Positions 10,930 to 22,500 of a stretch of DNA of 32,412 bases are shown here, piece by piece; the stretch's first letter is position 1, and each line of letters starts with the position of its first letter. Origin of the DNA: Apostichopus parvimensis (taxonomy: Eukaryota; Echinodermata; Holothuroidea; Aspidochirotida; Stichopodidae). The translations under genes and the position numbers were made by a program. A model generated the notes under the pieces. The model was not told the origin of the DNA and made no database searches. It saw only the letters and a list, made by a program, of their open reading frames with translations. Where the stretch lies: NCBI GenBank assembly GCA_000934455.1, contig KN883609.1:12137-44548 (forward strand), in the 5' to 3' direction.

Positions 10930-11404
10930 CCATGGGACTGCTCTTTGTACCACACAAACTTGATGGATGTTTTGATCGACTGATTAAATCATCCTACTGT
11001 TGTTGGACACTAAAGGTCATCAATATTGCCACCAAATATGCTAGAACGTCACAAAAATGGTCACTGATGTTCAAGCTTCAACCACCACTTTCCAGTTACC
11101 TTACCATTTCAATTGCCCAATTGTAAATGTTTTAATGACTGGCAACGTGGAGGTTTAGAAACACAGCAGATGGACCTTTTGCAATTTCATAGCAATTTTT
11201 TTGGCACACTGAAATATTAAGGTGATACCGATGACCTTTGACCTACAATAAACTCTTTACTCATCATTCACAATTAATTGTTGAATTTTTGGCTAGTTAC
11301 TATCAATGATCTTACAGTAATACAAACTTGTGGTAATAGGAAAATTGTCCTTCATTCACCGCCTGATGAAGTTTCATTTGTTAACGAGCGACTAAGTGAG
11401 CATT

Positions 11405-11429
11405 TCATATAATAATAATAACGATGATG

Positions 11430-11460
<31 letters not shown>

Positions 11461-11463
11461 CAA
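11405..11463 (+). repeat. (TAA)n microsatellite, copy A
   Basis: Imperfect AAT/TAA trinucleotide run immediately before the N gap. Its partner is at 12759-12820 in copy B. Confidence 0.85.
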
Positions 11464-11467
11464 ACAC

Positions 11468-11517
11468 NNNNNNNNNNNNNNNNNNNNNNNNNNNNNNNNN
11501 NNNNNNNNNNNNNNNNN
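11468..11517. other. Assembly gap (50 N)
   Basis: Fifty undetermined bases. The sequence before the gap and the sequence after it overlap in content by about 1.3 kb, so the true gap is probably zero or negative. Confidence 0.99.
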
Positions 11518-11699
11518 GCTTCTTTTTTTCCCCCAATTTCTTAACAAGATTGTGATCTACAGAGGGTGCCAAAGTAGATCACTGGCGATTTCCTAATTTT
11601 GAATGAAACATAAATCTCCCAAAGGCCTAACTGGATGAAACTAATCACTTCATATTCTGTTTTGTGGCAATTTCCTTGTTGTTGATGGTATTGTACTTG

Positions 11700-12280
11700 T
11701 CCAAATCACTCTTCGTCCACATAACAATTGTGTAGGTATACACTGTCCACATCACAATATGTAGGTTCTATACATTATCTACAAAACTTTGTGTAGCTAT
11801 ACTATGTCCACGTCACAATTTGTGAAGGTAATCTGTCCACATCACATTTGTGTAGGTATACATTGTCCACACTATAATATGTGTAGGTTCTGTACATTGT
11901 CCACCTAACTTTGTGTAGCTTTACTTTGTCCACATCACAATTTGTGTAGGTATACATTGTCCACACTATAATATTTGTAGGTTCTGTACATTGTCCACCT
12001 AACTGTGTGTAGCTATACTATGTCCACGCACAATTTGTGTACTATACACTGTCCACATCACAATCTGTAGGCTCTATGTATTGTCCACCTCAATTTGTGT
12101 AGGTATACTTTGTACACATTACAATGTGTACTTATAAATTGTCCACACAACAATTTTTGCAGGTAATCTGTCCACATGACAATATGTGTAGGTATACACT
12201 GTTCATAACAAACTATGTAGGTATACATTGTCCACATTACAATATGTGTAGGCACTATGTCCACATTAGAATTTGTGTAG
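11700..12280. repeat. Minisatellite of about 30 bp, copy B
   Basis: About 19 monomers of the same family as at 10399-10929, in nearly the same order but with units added and lost in the middle. The repeat yields spurious open frames on both strands. Confidence 0.9.
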
Positions 12281-12758
12281 CCATGGGACTGCTCTTTGTA
12301 CGACACCAACTTGCTGGATATTTTGATCGACTGAGTAAATCATCCTACTGTTGTTGGATGCTACAAGTCATCAATATTGCCGCCAAATATGCTAGAACAT
12401 CACAAAAATGGTCACTGATGATCAAGCTTCAACCATCACATTCCAGTTACTTTACCATTTCAATTGCCTAATTGTAAACATTTTCAATGACTGGCAATGT
12501 GGAGGTTTAGAAACACAGTCAGATGGACCTTTTGCAATTCATAGAAATTTTTTTGGCACACTGAAATATTAAGGTGGTACCGATGACCTTTGACCTACAA
12601 AGAACTCTTTACACATCATTCACAGTTAATTATTGAAGTTTTGGCTAATTACTATCAATGATCTTACAGTAATTCAAACTTGTGGTAATAGGAAATTTGT
12701 CTTCAATCACGCCTGATGAAGTTTCATTTGTTAACAAGGGACTAAGTGAGCATTTCAT

Positions 12759-12820
12759 ATAATAATAATAACGATGATGATGATAATAATAATAATAATA
12801 ATACTAATAAAAATAATAAC
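12759..12820 (+). repeat. (TAA)n microsatellite, copy B
   Basis: ATAATAATAATAACGATGATGA-type imperfect trinucleotide run, the counterpart of the run that abuts the gap in copy A. Confidence 0.85.
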
Positions 12821-12826
12821 AAACAC

Positions 12827-14959
12827 CTTTTGTATTCAAATCTCAAATCATCTGGAATACGGCCCCTCTGAAGAAATTTTCAAGGCACGTACAGTTATGT
12901 TTTATAGATATTGCTTTAAATCTTGTACAAAGAAAGTTAATTTATATAAACTATTGCATTTTTTGTTTGGAATTTTTTCTTCTTTTCAATTGCATTTTTG
13001 ACTCAAATATTTTTCAAGACAAGAAGCATCACATCAATCAATCGAGCGTAATAGGGGAAAGGTTGCACAGATCATAATCTTTAACAAAATGACAATTTTT
13101 GTCTCTCCTCAATTTGAAATCAGCCTGATATATTGCATCAGGAGATGAAAGGGATAAAAAAAAATGAGATAAATTTGGGAAAGAGGTTTAACACCATAGA
13201 ACAGGAAATCTACCCGCAACATGCCAAAATTTAAAAAACAAAATTAAAAAAAACAAAACCCAATCAATAATTCATCAAAAATGCTATTTTAACTATTTAT
13301 AGAGACCCTCCTTCAAACTGCAAATATTTCTCAAAACCATAAATTACCATGGAAACTATTAAATGCACCAAAACAAGTAATTAACCTCGTCACACACACT
13401 ATACTTCAAAATTAACATGTATCTTTGGTATTATACAAGGACATTTTTAGTTTGAAATTTTCAACTTATTCCCCAAACCAGTGAGTGGATGAACAGTCCA
13501 CTCCCAGCCCCCCCCCCCTTCCCCCAAAAAAGAAGAAAACCCAGAATATGAAAATCATATACAACTATCAAGTAGCACAGCATTGCCTATTCGAGAGGGA
13601 CATAATACGCACAGGTCAACGAAAATATGAAATAGATGTAAAAGAAATATTCATAAAACAAATACCTTAGACACTTAGACTACTTCTTTCTGAAAGAATA
13701 AAAACTCCAACCTTACAGGGAGTAAGAAAGAGAGAACCCCACCCCCCCCACCCAAAAAAAATAACAGACCAGAACAAAACGATGGAAACAAAGAAGATAA
13801 CAATTTCAGCTACATGGGCAAACTTCGAGCAATTATTGCAACTCTGTGGAAAATTTCACTGCACGCACTCCAGATCTTTTTTTTTCAACCGACAATGGTT
13901 TGAAAATGGTCGCCACGGTAATGGTTGTTTTTTTCATAAATTGAATTGTGCAAGAAATCTTAATTTTTCAGAAAATAATTTAGAAGTAAATCAACCACAA
14001 ATCCAAAGAAAAAAAAACAACTAAAGTGGAGCCAAAAATTTTAAAGAATTGAGAAACTGAAAAAAAAAAAAAAAAAAAAAATTGGCTGTCAAATTTATAC
14101 CAGACGAACAAACAACAAATTATAGAAATTGTCAAATTAAAGCTATTTATGATTCAATTTGAAGGGAAAGGATATTTAATTGTCTCAATTATCCATAATT
14201 GGCAGTGCGATTCTGCATTTGTCAGTTCTTGCAGATAAGGTTGGAATTAGGGTGTAACAAATACACAGAATGCTGTACGACTTTTTGCTTTAAATTTTGA
14301 GTTTAAAATCGATTCACACATTTATTTCTTTTATATTTTTTGGAAAAATCTTACCACTGGAAGGTACATTCAAAACTAATGAAATAATGAAACAATGAAT
14401 TGAGTAAAGGCTTAACGAAGCATTTACGTTAATTCTGGAGCTGCGCTATCTTCTTAATACTGGACTAATCATTGTCTACAAAGCCTGTTCTTTATTATTT
14501 GCTTTCTTTTATACTGTACTTTGTTTAATAATTCCAAAAAGTATGATCTTTCGTAAAATTTGCATAGTCCATCTTTGCCAAATATATCCTCTGTATGGTG
14601 GAAGCTCATAAGTTTATTGTATTCTAAAATGAAACCTTGTGCCAGATTTTTCTTTGCAGATGTGTAAATAAATTATTATCTCTTAACTGTCAACTTAGAG
14701 GAAAATGTTTTCACCCCTTTCGGATGACAGATATCGATAAAAACTTTGTAAAAAAACGGCCAATAAGGAAGAAAAAGAAGAAGGAAACGCGTGTAAGGAA
14801 AGGTTAATACTTGGAAGACTAAGGCAACAACAGCATAGTAACATAGCAATAAACATCTTCTCTTCAAGAAAAATTGATCAAACCATAGCAAATGATATGT
14901 ACACAAACATAATTCATTAAAAAGGAAATAAATTAAAAATTTAAAACAAAATCCAACAT
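12827..14959. other. Intergenic DNA or distal 3' UTR, no gene seen
   Basis: AT-rich, with long A runs (for example 14060-14080), a C run near 13509-13518 and no coding signal. A second AATAAA on the CASZ1 strand lies at 14321-14326, so part of this may belong to a longer CASZ1 3' UTR. An X-box-like ATTACCATGGAAAC occurs at 13343-13356. Confidence 0.55.
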
Positions 14960-14965
14960 TTTATT
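14960..14965 (-). terminator. Candidate CASZ1 polyadenylation signal
   Basis: AATAAA on the minus strand, 478 bases after the CASZ1 stop codon. Others follow further downstream, so it may be only the proximal site. Confidence 0.35.
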
Positions 14966-15442
14966 TAGGAACAGTAACTATCGAAACCGAGAGACATTAG
15001 GGCTCCTCCATTCCTTTTCATAGATTCATCTACAAGTGATGAATCCTCCCACCTCCTCTTGGACGACTCTGAAGAATCTATACTCTTAGAACGGCCAGTC
15101 GGTCTTTTCGCGACCTACCAGGATCGTGTTGAAATCCTCCCCTGACTTATTCTAGTTTGGCACCTTTCTCTTTTTGGTAACTGTATCGGCCTCAATTTTT
15201 CACGATTTTAAATACCGCTCTGCAAAAATGTCTGTTAATTCTGTAAAACACTCGAGCCTTGTTGCGTCTTATGACACGGAAAAGAGAAGTCTGTCAGAAA
15301 AAACTTGGATGGTTTGAAGTAAAAAAAACAAAAATATTGCCACGGAGAAATAGAGAAACTGAAATACTGATCGTCGTAGCGGATGAATGGCGCCCTCATT
15401 ACGAGCTACACAGCAAAGTATGGTGGTGGGGGGGGGTGTCCT
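14966..15442 (-). other. Inferred CASZ1 3' UTR
   Basis: Sequence directly after the stop codon, more mixed in composition than the intergenic DNA beyond it. It begins with a C-rich run in the transcript (plus-strand G run at about 15427-15436). Its extent is inferred from the first AATAAA. Confidence 0.45.
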
Positions 15443-16531
15443 TTACGCCACTGAGGTGGAAGTCGGAGTGTCCATGATGGGTTCTTCCTGATGATTTCTC
15501 AAGTGGATCTCCATCTGCATTAACCCCATGATAGCGCTCGTGCAGCCTGACTTCTCGCAGTGAAAGTGAGAAGACTTCTGACTGAATTTGCAGTCGCTGT
15601 ACGGACACGTGTTTGAGGAGCTGTAGTGTTTGAAACCGTTCTTTTCGGCCACGACCGACATCGAATGCTGGTTCCGGTGCACCGCCACTTTCCCGCTGTC
15701 TGTGCAGATGAATGGACACCTAAGGCAATGAAAGTGGGTGCTCTTGCTCCCGAATTCGCAGTCGCCCCGCTTGCAGTCCATGGTCGACTTGTAGCGTTGA
15801 AAATCGTCTTGGATGATGCTGTCGACGCGGTCGTGGTGCTGGGCATGCTTGTACATCATGGTCTTGCCCGCGAAGCGATAGTCGCAGCCCTCGTGGAGGC
15901 AGTGATAATGCGTGGAGTTGAGCGTGTACTGACAGCCGGCGTCTCCGCAATGTTCGCTCCGTTCGAACCTCTGAAACTTCTCCTGCATCGACGAGTCCAG
16001 GGGTCCCCGCTTGTAACGTTTGTACCCCGAGGGCGCTCCCGGGTCCTCTATCACCAATGTCAGGGGTCGCTTACGGGGTGAATATGAACGCCCCGGTGAG
16101 GCGGCGCTCGGTGGCGAGCTGGCTTCCCCGTACCTAGCGTAAGCACTGCTGGGGGACGGGGTGTCGGTGGCCTGCGGCTGCCCGGCGAGAGATGAGATGG
16201 GTAGGAGAAGCTGCTGCGGGTTGTGTAGGCTGGTGTGAGGTGTTATACCGGTCACATTCACCAGAGTGGGTTGAGGTATGGCAGACCACGAGATAGTGGT
16301 GGAGCCCGGTATGCCCTGGATCACCGCGCTGGATATGAGGCTCTGATAGAAGGGGGCGGAGGGTACCATCGTGGGAGGGCCGACCATCGGAGGCGATTCG
16401 GATCTGGCCATGGACATGATCGGCAGGACGAACTGCTGACCGCTGCCGGGGTTGTTGCTGTTTGGACGGTTGAATAGCTTGCCGTAGATGCGACGCATGT
16501 GCTTACGTCCGTGTGACTCCATCTGCTGGAC
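15443..16531 (-). CDS. CASZ1: CASZ1 terminal exon g: end of finger 8, fingers 9-11, stop codon
   Basis: Encodes residues 659-1020 and TAA at 15445-15443. [14 protein letters not shown] closes finger 8. A P/S/Q-rich linker is followed by a basic and acidic segment ([17 protein letters not shown] then YKRYKRG), equivalent to the vertebrate KKRFWIIED region as I recall it. Fingers 9, 10 and 11 follow with DFQRY- and GFKHY-type linkers. Finger 10 uses C-x2-C (CLRC) in its second half, as vertebrate CASZ1 does. GC content is much higher than in the introns. Confidence 0.94.
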   Translation of the reverse strand, partial: VQQMESHGRKHMRRIYGKLFNRPNSNNPGSGQQFVLPIMSMARSESPPMVGPPTMVPSAPFYQSLISSAVIQGIPGSTTISWSAIPQPTLVNVTGITPHTSLHNPQQLLLPISSLAGQPQATDTPSPSSAYARYGEASSPPSAASPGRSYSPRKRPLTLVIEDPGAPSGYKRYKRGPLDSSMQEKFQRFERSEHCGDAGCQYTLNSTHYHCLHEGCDYRFAGKTMMYKHAQHHDRVDSIIQDDFQRYKSTMDCKRGDCEFGSKSTHFHCLRCPFICTDSGKVAVHRNQHSMSVVAEKNGFKHYSSSNTCPYSDCKFSQKSSHFHCEKSGCTSAIMGLMQMEIHLRNHQEEPIMDTPTSTSVA

Positions 16532-19500
16532 CTGTCAGTTTGATAGAGGGAAAACAACATTATGGATGTGATTGCAACACAATGAAACATTCCTTTTAAT
16601 CTACTTTATAATAAGTAGATTGATACAATACAGAGATTTCATTCATGGCAACAAGCTGATTAGCTGTACAGGTACAACATTTTGTATGCTAGCAATTTTT
16701 ACGGTTCTATGCTAGCAATTTCTTCTTTTTTGGGGGTGGGGGTGGGTGGCATCATTAGATAGTTTCCATCACTTTATACTGATGATTATGGCTTTACATT
16801 TAAAAAAAAAAGAAGTCTATTGAACAACTAGAAAATGGTTTATATGCCATCGATTTAAAGGCCACTTTCTCTATTGCCTTTAATATGCAAGAACTGCCAT
16901 AAAAATTGCCAGCTATGGTCAAGCTTAACTTGATTGTGTAAATGCCTTCATCAGATCATCTCAGAATAGTTTGAACGTGATTAAAGTTTAGGACAAAGTT
17001 TAACGACGTTTAAGACATTTAATAAATTGCTATTGGCTCGAAACAAACAGAAAAAAAAAGAAACAAAAAAATCCAGGCTGTTAAATGGATCTGAATCATT
17101 TAAAATTGATTTATTGTCCCAGTGATAACATATCACACTATTTTGTTGAATGGATCATGTTTTATGGAGTTTTTCAGGCATGAAAAATTATAAAAAAATT
17201 GAAGAAAGATTGCAGTGTGTTCTTCACTATTTCTCTTCTTTATAACATTTACCTCAGGTGTTGTTCCTAATTCTTTTAAGTGGCTTGCAGCTGTTTCAAA
17301 TGGATGTTTTTCCTTTTTTTACTTAGAACTTTATATTTAAATTTCAAGGGCTCTTGCAGTTTAGATCCCTAAACATTAAAACCATCTTCAAAGAGGGGGG
17401 GGGGTGGGGGGGGACTAGGAAGATCCTAAATGACCGATATTTACCTGTAGGAAGGAAAAATGGCATCCCTGGTGCATGCAGTGGAAGTGTTTATGTAGCA
17501 TGTTGTACTTGCAGCCCGGACGGTGGCAATCTAGTTTACGGCTGCACTGCTTGAAGCTGTCAAAGATGAGCTTCTCGTTCGTCTTATGATCCATCATGAG
17601 CTCCACGTTCTCCGTCGCGTACTGGCAGTCCGCCTTCACGCAGTGGAAGTGGATCTGTTTCGACAGCGGGCACTCCTCCCGCGGGCATTTGTCGGCCTCC
17701 ATGGAGTCGTAGCCGCGCTCCTTGGCGGTCGGAGATAACTGAGGAGGTGAGGAGATGGAGGAGGAGGAGGTGGTGGTGATGGTGCTCACCGTTTGAGGTC
17801 GGATGGTGGCGACCGGGGGCGCCATCGACTGAGGTGGGCTTTCCGCCGGGGATGGAGGCTGCGATTCCTCATCCTCCTCCTCCTCCTCCTCCTCCGGCGA
17901 GTCTTCCACCCGGTCCTGGATCTTTCCCAGGGTCGGGTTTTTGACGTGTTTGTCAAAGTGCGGCCTCATCAGCGAGCTGCCGGTGTGTATGACCTCACCG
18001 CAGTAGGAACCCGGCTGCAGAGACTTTGTAATAAATGAAGGAAAGAGAAAGAGAAAAAAAAGTGTGAAAATACAGCTGATTTACACAGATTGAAAAATAC
18101 AGAAATTGCACGAGCAACGACTGATAAATGAAAAAAAACAATAGAAAGAGAAGAATGAAAAATTAAACCATAAAGCATTTTAATGAATGTATTGCTCCTC
18201 GTCCTGATTAGGATCTGTATACAAACTGTGAGTAGCATTTGAAGAATAATGTAATATCTTCAGTTTCTTGTCCTGTGCTTTTACTTTTAATCTCGTCAAA
18301 ATTCCCTTTAGCATCTTGAATTGTTTTCTCCTCTGGTTTAAGTTTTGAATTTATTTTTTATTTTAAACTTGTAAGCTTATTCAATTTGACTGTTAAAAAT
18401 TAAAACGATTAGAAACTGCTATGTTTAACAAAAAGTAAAATAAAAATGAAAGAGGTTCTCTCTACTTACCCACATGCAGTGATAGTGAGCCAATGGACTA
18501 AACACGCAACCTTTGAACTTCTCCTCACAGCTCTGGCCGTGTGGGAAAAACTGGAAGCCTAGCTTAGTAGCCTCCTCTGACATAAAATGGTACCTGTTTT
18601 AAATAAAGGAAATTTTACAGAATTCAAAAATATTTGCAAACTCACAACAGTTGAGCTGGATGCACTGATATTTCTTTTTATTTCACACAATTTTACGTAA
18701 TTTTTTTGTTTTTGTTTCTTCTTTTGCAACCTAGAGGATGGCTTAAGTCACCTGGCAGAGTCTTTGAATAATCTCCATACCAGAAAAACATTTCAAAGAT
18801 CTGCCATGGTTCTGTTTCATTACGTAAATCATACAAAGTAATGTGTTTATTACCGGGATTCATTTGTCTCTCACCAAGGAACTGGTGCACAGTTACATAC
18901 AAACTTGGAAAAAAACAAACTTTCACCTAAACAGCTATAATCTTAGAACCAATGGCGAGTTTACAGTAGCGGGGGTGGCCCTTGACTACAATAACAACCA
19001 CAGACCCTGGAGTTTAATGATATGCAGTTTGGTTCGGGCTAGATGGATCTCCAATAGGATGTTACTGGCCCATTCCTTCTATGTTTGCAAAGCATTCAAG
19101 ATTTGTCTTAAAGCATTAAACTTGCGTACTGTGACAGTACTGGACGAAACACTGAGCAATACCTTCTGCACAGTGGAAGAAATTTATGTCGCAGAAAACA
19201 ACCAGCTTCTGCTAGTTTGCCTCAACAAGATTGCCACGTGTAAAAAGACCATGGTCGAGCCTGCTTACCTGGTGTGTTTCTTAACACTTTCCTTGGACTT
19301 GAATACCTGGCCGCAGTTGTCTACAACGCAGTGGTAGTGGTCCTTGTAGAGCAGTTCACAGCGAGAGTTGCACGGGTCATTGGCTGTATACCTATTTCCA
19401 GATACCGGGGGAAAAAAATGAAACTCGGTAAGAACGGGCTGGATTATGTCAGCAAGACAGAAGGACTTTAATTGACAAATGTTTTGTCTTTGAGGCTCAA

Positions 19501-22500
19501 TTTTTGGATACTCTGCAGGTGTTCATTTTGTCAACGTAGATGTTTACTACAAGACCGAATGGTAGGGTATGGCAGGGTTGGGTGTCCACTGTGTCCTGGG
19601 AGACCCTATGTTTACAACATCACACAAAGATTTGTGAGACTTCTATCAGTAGTGACATCAAAATGCCGACTACCAGTGTTGGGGAGGAGGGTGAGACGAG
19701 GTGGGAGGGGGTGGGTGGGGCGGGGTTTATATCTCTGTCTGACTAATGTGCCCAACGTCCTTTCATGAACAATAATTAATGAAGGTAACCGGGTGTTTCT
19801 TGCTCAGCAGATGACCCATGCTTTTGACCCATGACCTCTATTACCCTTCTGGTTTTATATTTCCTTACCTTTTCAAGTATTTTCTCCAAGTGTCTTCCTG
19901 TTTGCCTTCATCTGCAGACTTGTCTTCGTCCGAACCTTCCTCTCCTGATCCGTTGGGAGGCGAGATCTCCGAAGGTATCGGCAGGTTCAACGAGTCGTTC
20001 AACTCCTCACCCTCCGAACTGCCGACGGTGGACTCGATCTTGGCGAAGGCCTCCGCTAGATTCTTCTCCTTGGGCGAATCTCTCTCCTTGTAAGGCGGCG
20101 GGGGTCGGGACATCTCCGGCGAGGACGGTTCCGACTTGACCAGCTGGACGGCGCTGCAGCCGTCGCCAGACATGGGGGGAGGCGGCATCAGGTGGAGCGG
20201 ACCCATGGAGGTGTTGATCATGGGCATCTGGTTCGCCAGGCTCAGGGCTGTGTAGGAGATGCCCGGTTTCAGCACCACCATGGGCGACTGCAGGACGTTC
20301 TGTAGAATACTCGATTCGGACTTGACCAGAGAGAGAGGGTGGCCGCCGCTGGTACCCGGCAGTCCGGTCAAGGACGGGAGCTGGATGCCGGCCGGGCAGT
20401 GCTTGTCCATGGCGCTGCGGTCGTACCGTATGATCCTCTCCAGGCGTTCGTGTTTCCGCTTGTGGGAGTGCATCTGGTTAGCGGTGGTGAAGACAAAGTT
20501 GCAGCCGGGACGGAGACAGTGGAAGTGGTTGAGCATATGTGAATAGGGACAAGACTCATATTTGCAGGACTAAATAGAAGGAAGAATTGAAAAAAAACAA
20601 AATACATGCAGCAAAAAATAGACAAACATAAAAACAAGTTGTTTTTTTGTGTGGAAAAAGTTAAGGACAAGATGGAAGCAGGAATCTGACTTTTTTCAAT
20701 AGCCAAAAATAAAAAATTGAAAAAAAGTTCACAATTTTTCGTCGCCCACATAAACAGTTCTTTAAGTTTGTTTTAACTCTTCTAAATAAATAGAAAAAGA
20801 TAGAAAAAATGGAAAAAAAAGTATCGATTACAGCTTGGTTGATTATATCTACAGATCGGAGGTCCGCGAGAAAAAAGGGAAGATCAAATTGATTACAACT
20901 TTCACAAAGTTTATATCCATGTATTTATTAAAGGTTATTAAGGTTATCTGATCAATTGCCATATCTATAACGACTTAGACAACATTCAAGATAGAAAAAA
21001 AAAAAAAAAGTTATCTTTGAGAGAATGCTCTTGTACTTTCAATTCTCGAAATATGGAAACCACTTCAGTTTACAAACTGAAACTTAATTAATGTGGATTT
21101 CATTTGCAAAATACAATATAGGGTTAAATGATCTTTTTTTGTTATTGTTAAACTGTTGAATGACATAAAAACTGAATTGTTTAGACTTTTATCAACAGAG
21201 TGTGCGAGAATGTAAACGTTCAGACCTAAAATTTACAATATCTTTCCAATTAAAAACTACGACCTACCCCTTTGTTTCATTTTTCTTTTGGTTTCATTGA
21301 AAAATTGTCAGTCCTGCCAAAATAACCTTGACTGGGTAAAACAGTGTGTAGGTTATAGTATGTGCACAACACTAAACTGTTTAAATTTGAAAAGAGTGCC
21401 ACCAATCTTGAAATCTAAAAATTCTGGTTTCTTTCTTTAATTGATGAGTTGACAAAGTAACATCTTTTCAAGTTGTTCATAGTTATTTCAAGTATTATTA
21501 GAAGTGGTAAAGAGGAGGGGAAGAGAGGAAAGGGGGAATGGGTACAAGGATGGGTGCAAAGGGGGCCTTCTCCCACCTCTTTAGTAATACCCTTTATATT
21601 CTTTTACCCAAATGAAAACTTCTAAAAAGGATCCCCTATTTCACCTTTGATCATCCTTTCCACCCCTTTCATTTTTTTAACCTTATTTTTTCATCTGCAG
21701 ATGAAGATAACATGATTAATCTGATTCTATCAATTAGCAAGAGAAAAACATTATGGTAATATGTTACCAAAAAATAAATAAAAATATAAAAAAACCTGAG
21801 AATATTACAATCAGGGAGGTGGGATGAGGGGGGCAAGCAGCAATACACACCTTAAAAATACTAGAATATTTCCCAAGAAGAAAGTAACAAAATAAAAAAA
21901 AAAAAAAAAAAAGTTTTGGTCCCCGAATGGTTAACAATTTAAAAGGAAGAAAAAAGCAACCCGCAAGAAAAAAAAAGTGAAAAACATTTAAGTAAATTTG
22001 AAAAAAAAGAAGGAAACAAGAAAAAACAAGCCGCCTTAAAAAGCAACAGCCGGTCAAACGCGCCAATTTTTTCAACCTTTTTTTTCTCTCACACAAATAG
22101 GTAGAAATTAAAGGAAAGCAGTAGGCTAGAGAAAATTTCAAGCTGCTCTGTTGTTTATACTGGGCGAGCACTATTTCTATAAGAGGGACATCTTTCTCTA
22201 AACTCACTATCGACACTGAAAATCATTACGCAGCTCTTAAGTTACATCGTAGAGAATTCTCTCTTTCTTTTTTAAACCTGAGAATGATGTTTGACAAAAT
22301 GACCAATCTTTTAGTTTCCGAAAGCCGATAACTTTCTGCACACCATCCCTTTTTTCTGTTTTTTTTAATGACAAGTTTGAGCAGAAAGAAGACATTCATT
22401 ATCCTACTGATTAACATCTGGCAGGTGGACTTAATAATTTTTTTTGGAAATTGCATAACAATGGTCGCTTCATGAAACATTGTAAACCGAAGCAAGTAGA

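Larger units (their letters stand above)
10208..11467. repeat. Duplicated block, copy A (left of the assembly gap)
   Basis: This 1260-base block recurs to the right of the N gap at 11518-12826. Order and content are the same throughout: CCCCCAATTTC lead-in, minisatellite, a non-repetitive stretch beginning CCATGGGACTGC, then a TAA-type microsatellite ending CAAACAC. The copy stops exactly at the gap. The copies differ by scattered substitutions and small indels, and in minisatellite length. Confidence 0.93.
11518..12826. repeat. Duplicated block, copy B (right of the assembly gap)
   Basis: This 1309-base copy starts exactly at the gap and runs on into unique sequence after CAAACAC, whereas copy A has unique sequence only on its left. 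That end-to-end layout is what overlapping, unmerged contig ends give. Confidence 0.93.

Noticed and set aside
10399..12280. CRISPR-like array
   Set aside because: Repeats are contiguous, without unique spacers of uniform length, and the window is a eukaryotic nuclear genome.
12124..12471. Open frames across the minisatellite (also 10848-11126 and 12058-12309)
   Set aside because: They come from the 30-bp repeat; the two copies of the block do not keep the same frame, as expected of non-coding DNA.
15626..16081. 151-codon open frame antisense to the CASZ1 terminal exon
   Set aside because: Shadow of the GC-rich coding exon; the minus-strand frame encodes clear castor fingers.
18843..19337. 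164-codon open frame on the plus strand across a CASZ1 intron and part of exon d
   Set aside because: No recognisable domain or repeat, no sign of splice or start context, and its last quarter is antisense to exon d, whose coding constraint helps keep it open.
21764..22216. 150-codon Phe/Leu-rich open frame in CASZ1 intron b/c (and 22226-22678)
   Set aside because: Composition follows A/T runs in the DNA; no membrane-protein family recognised and no splice context.
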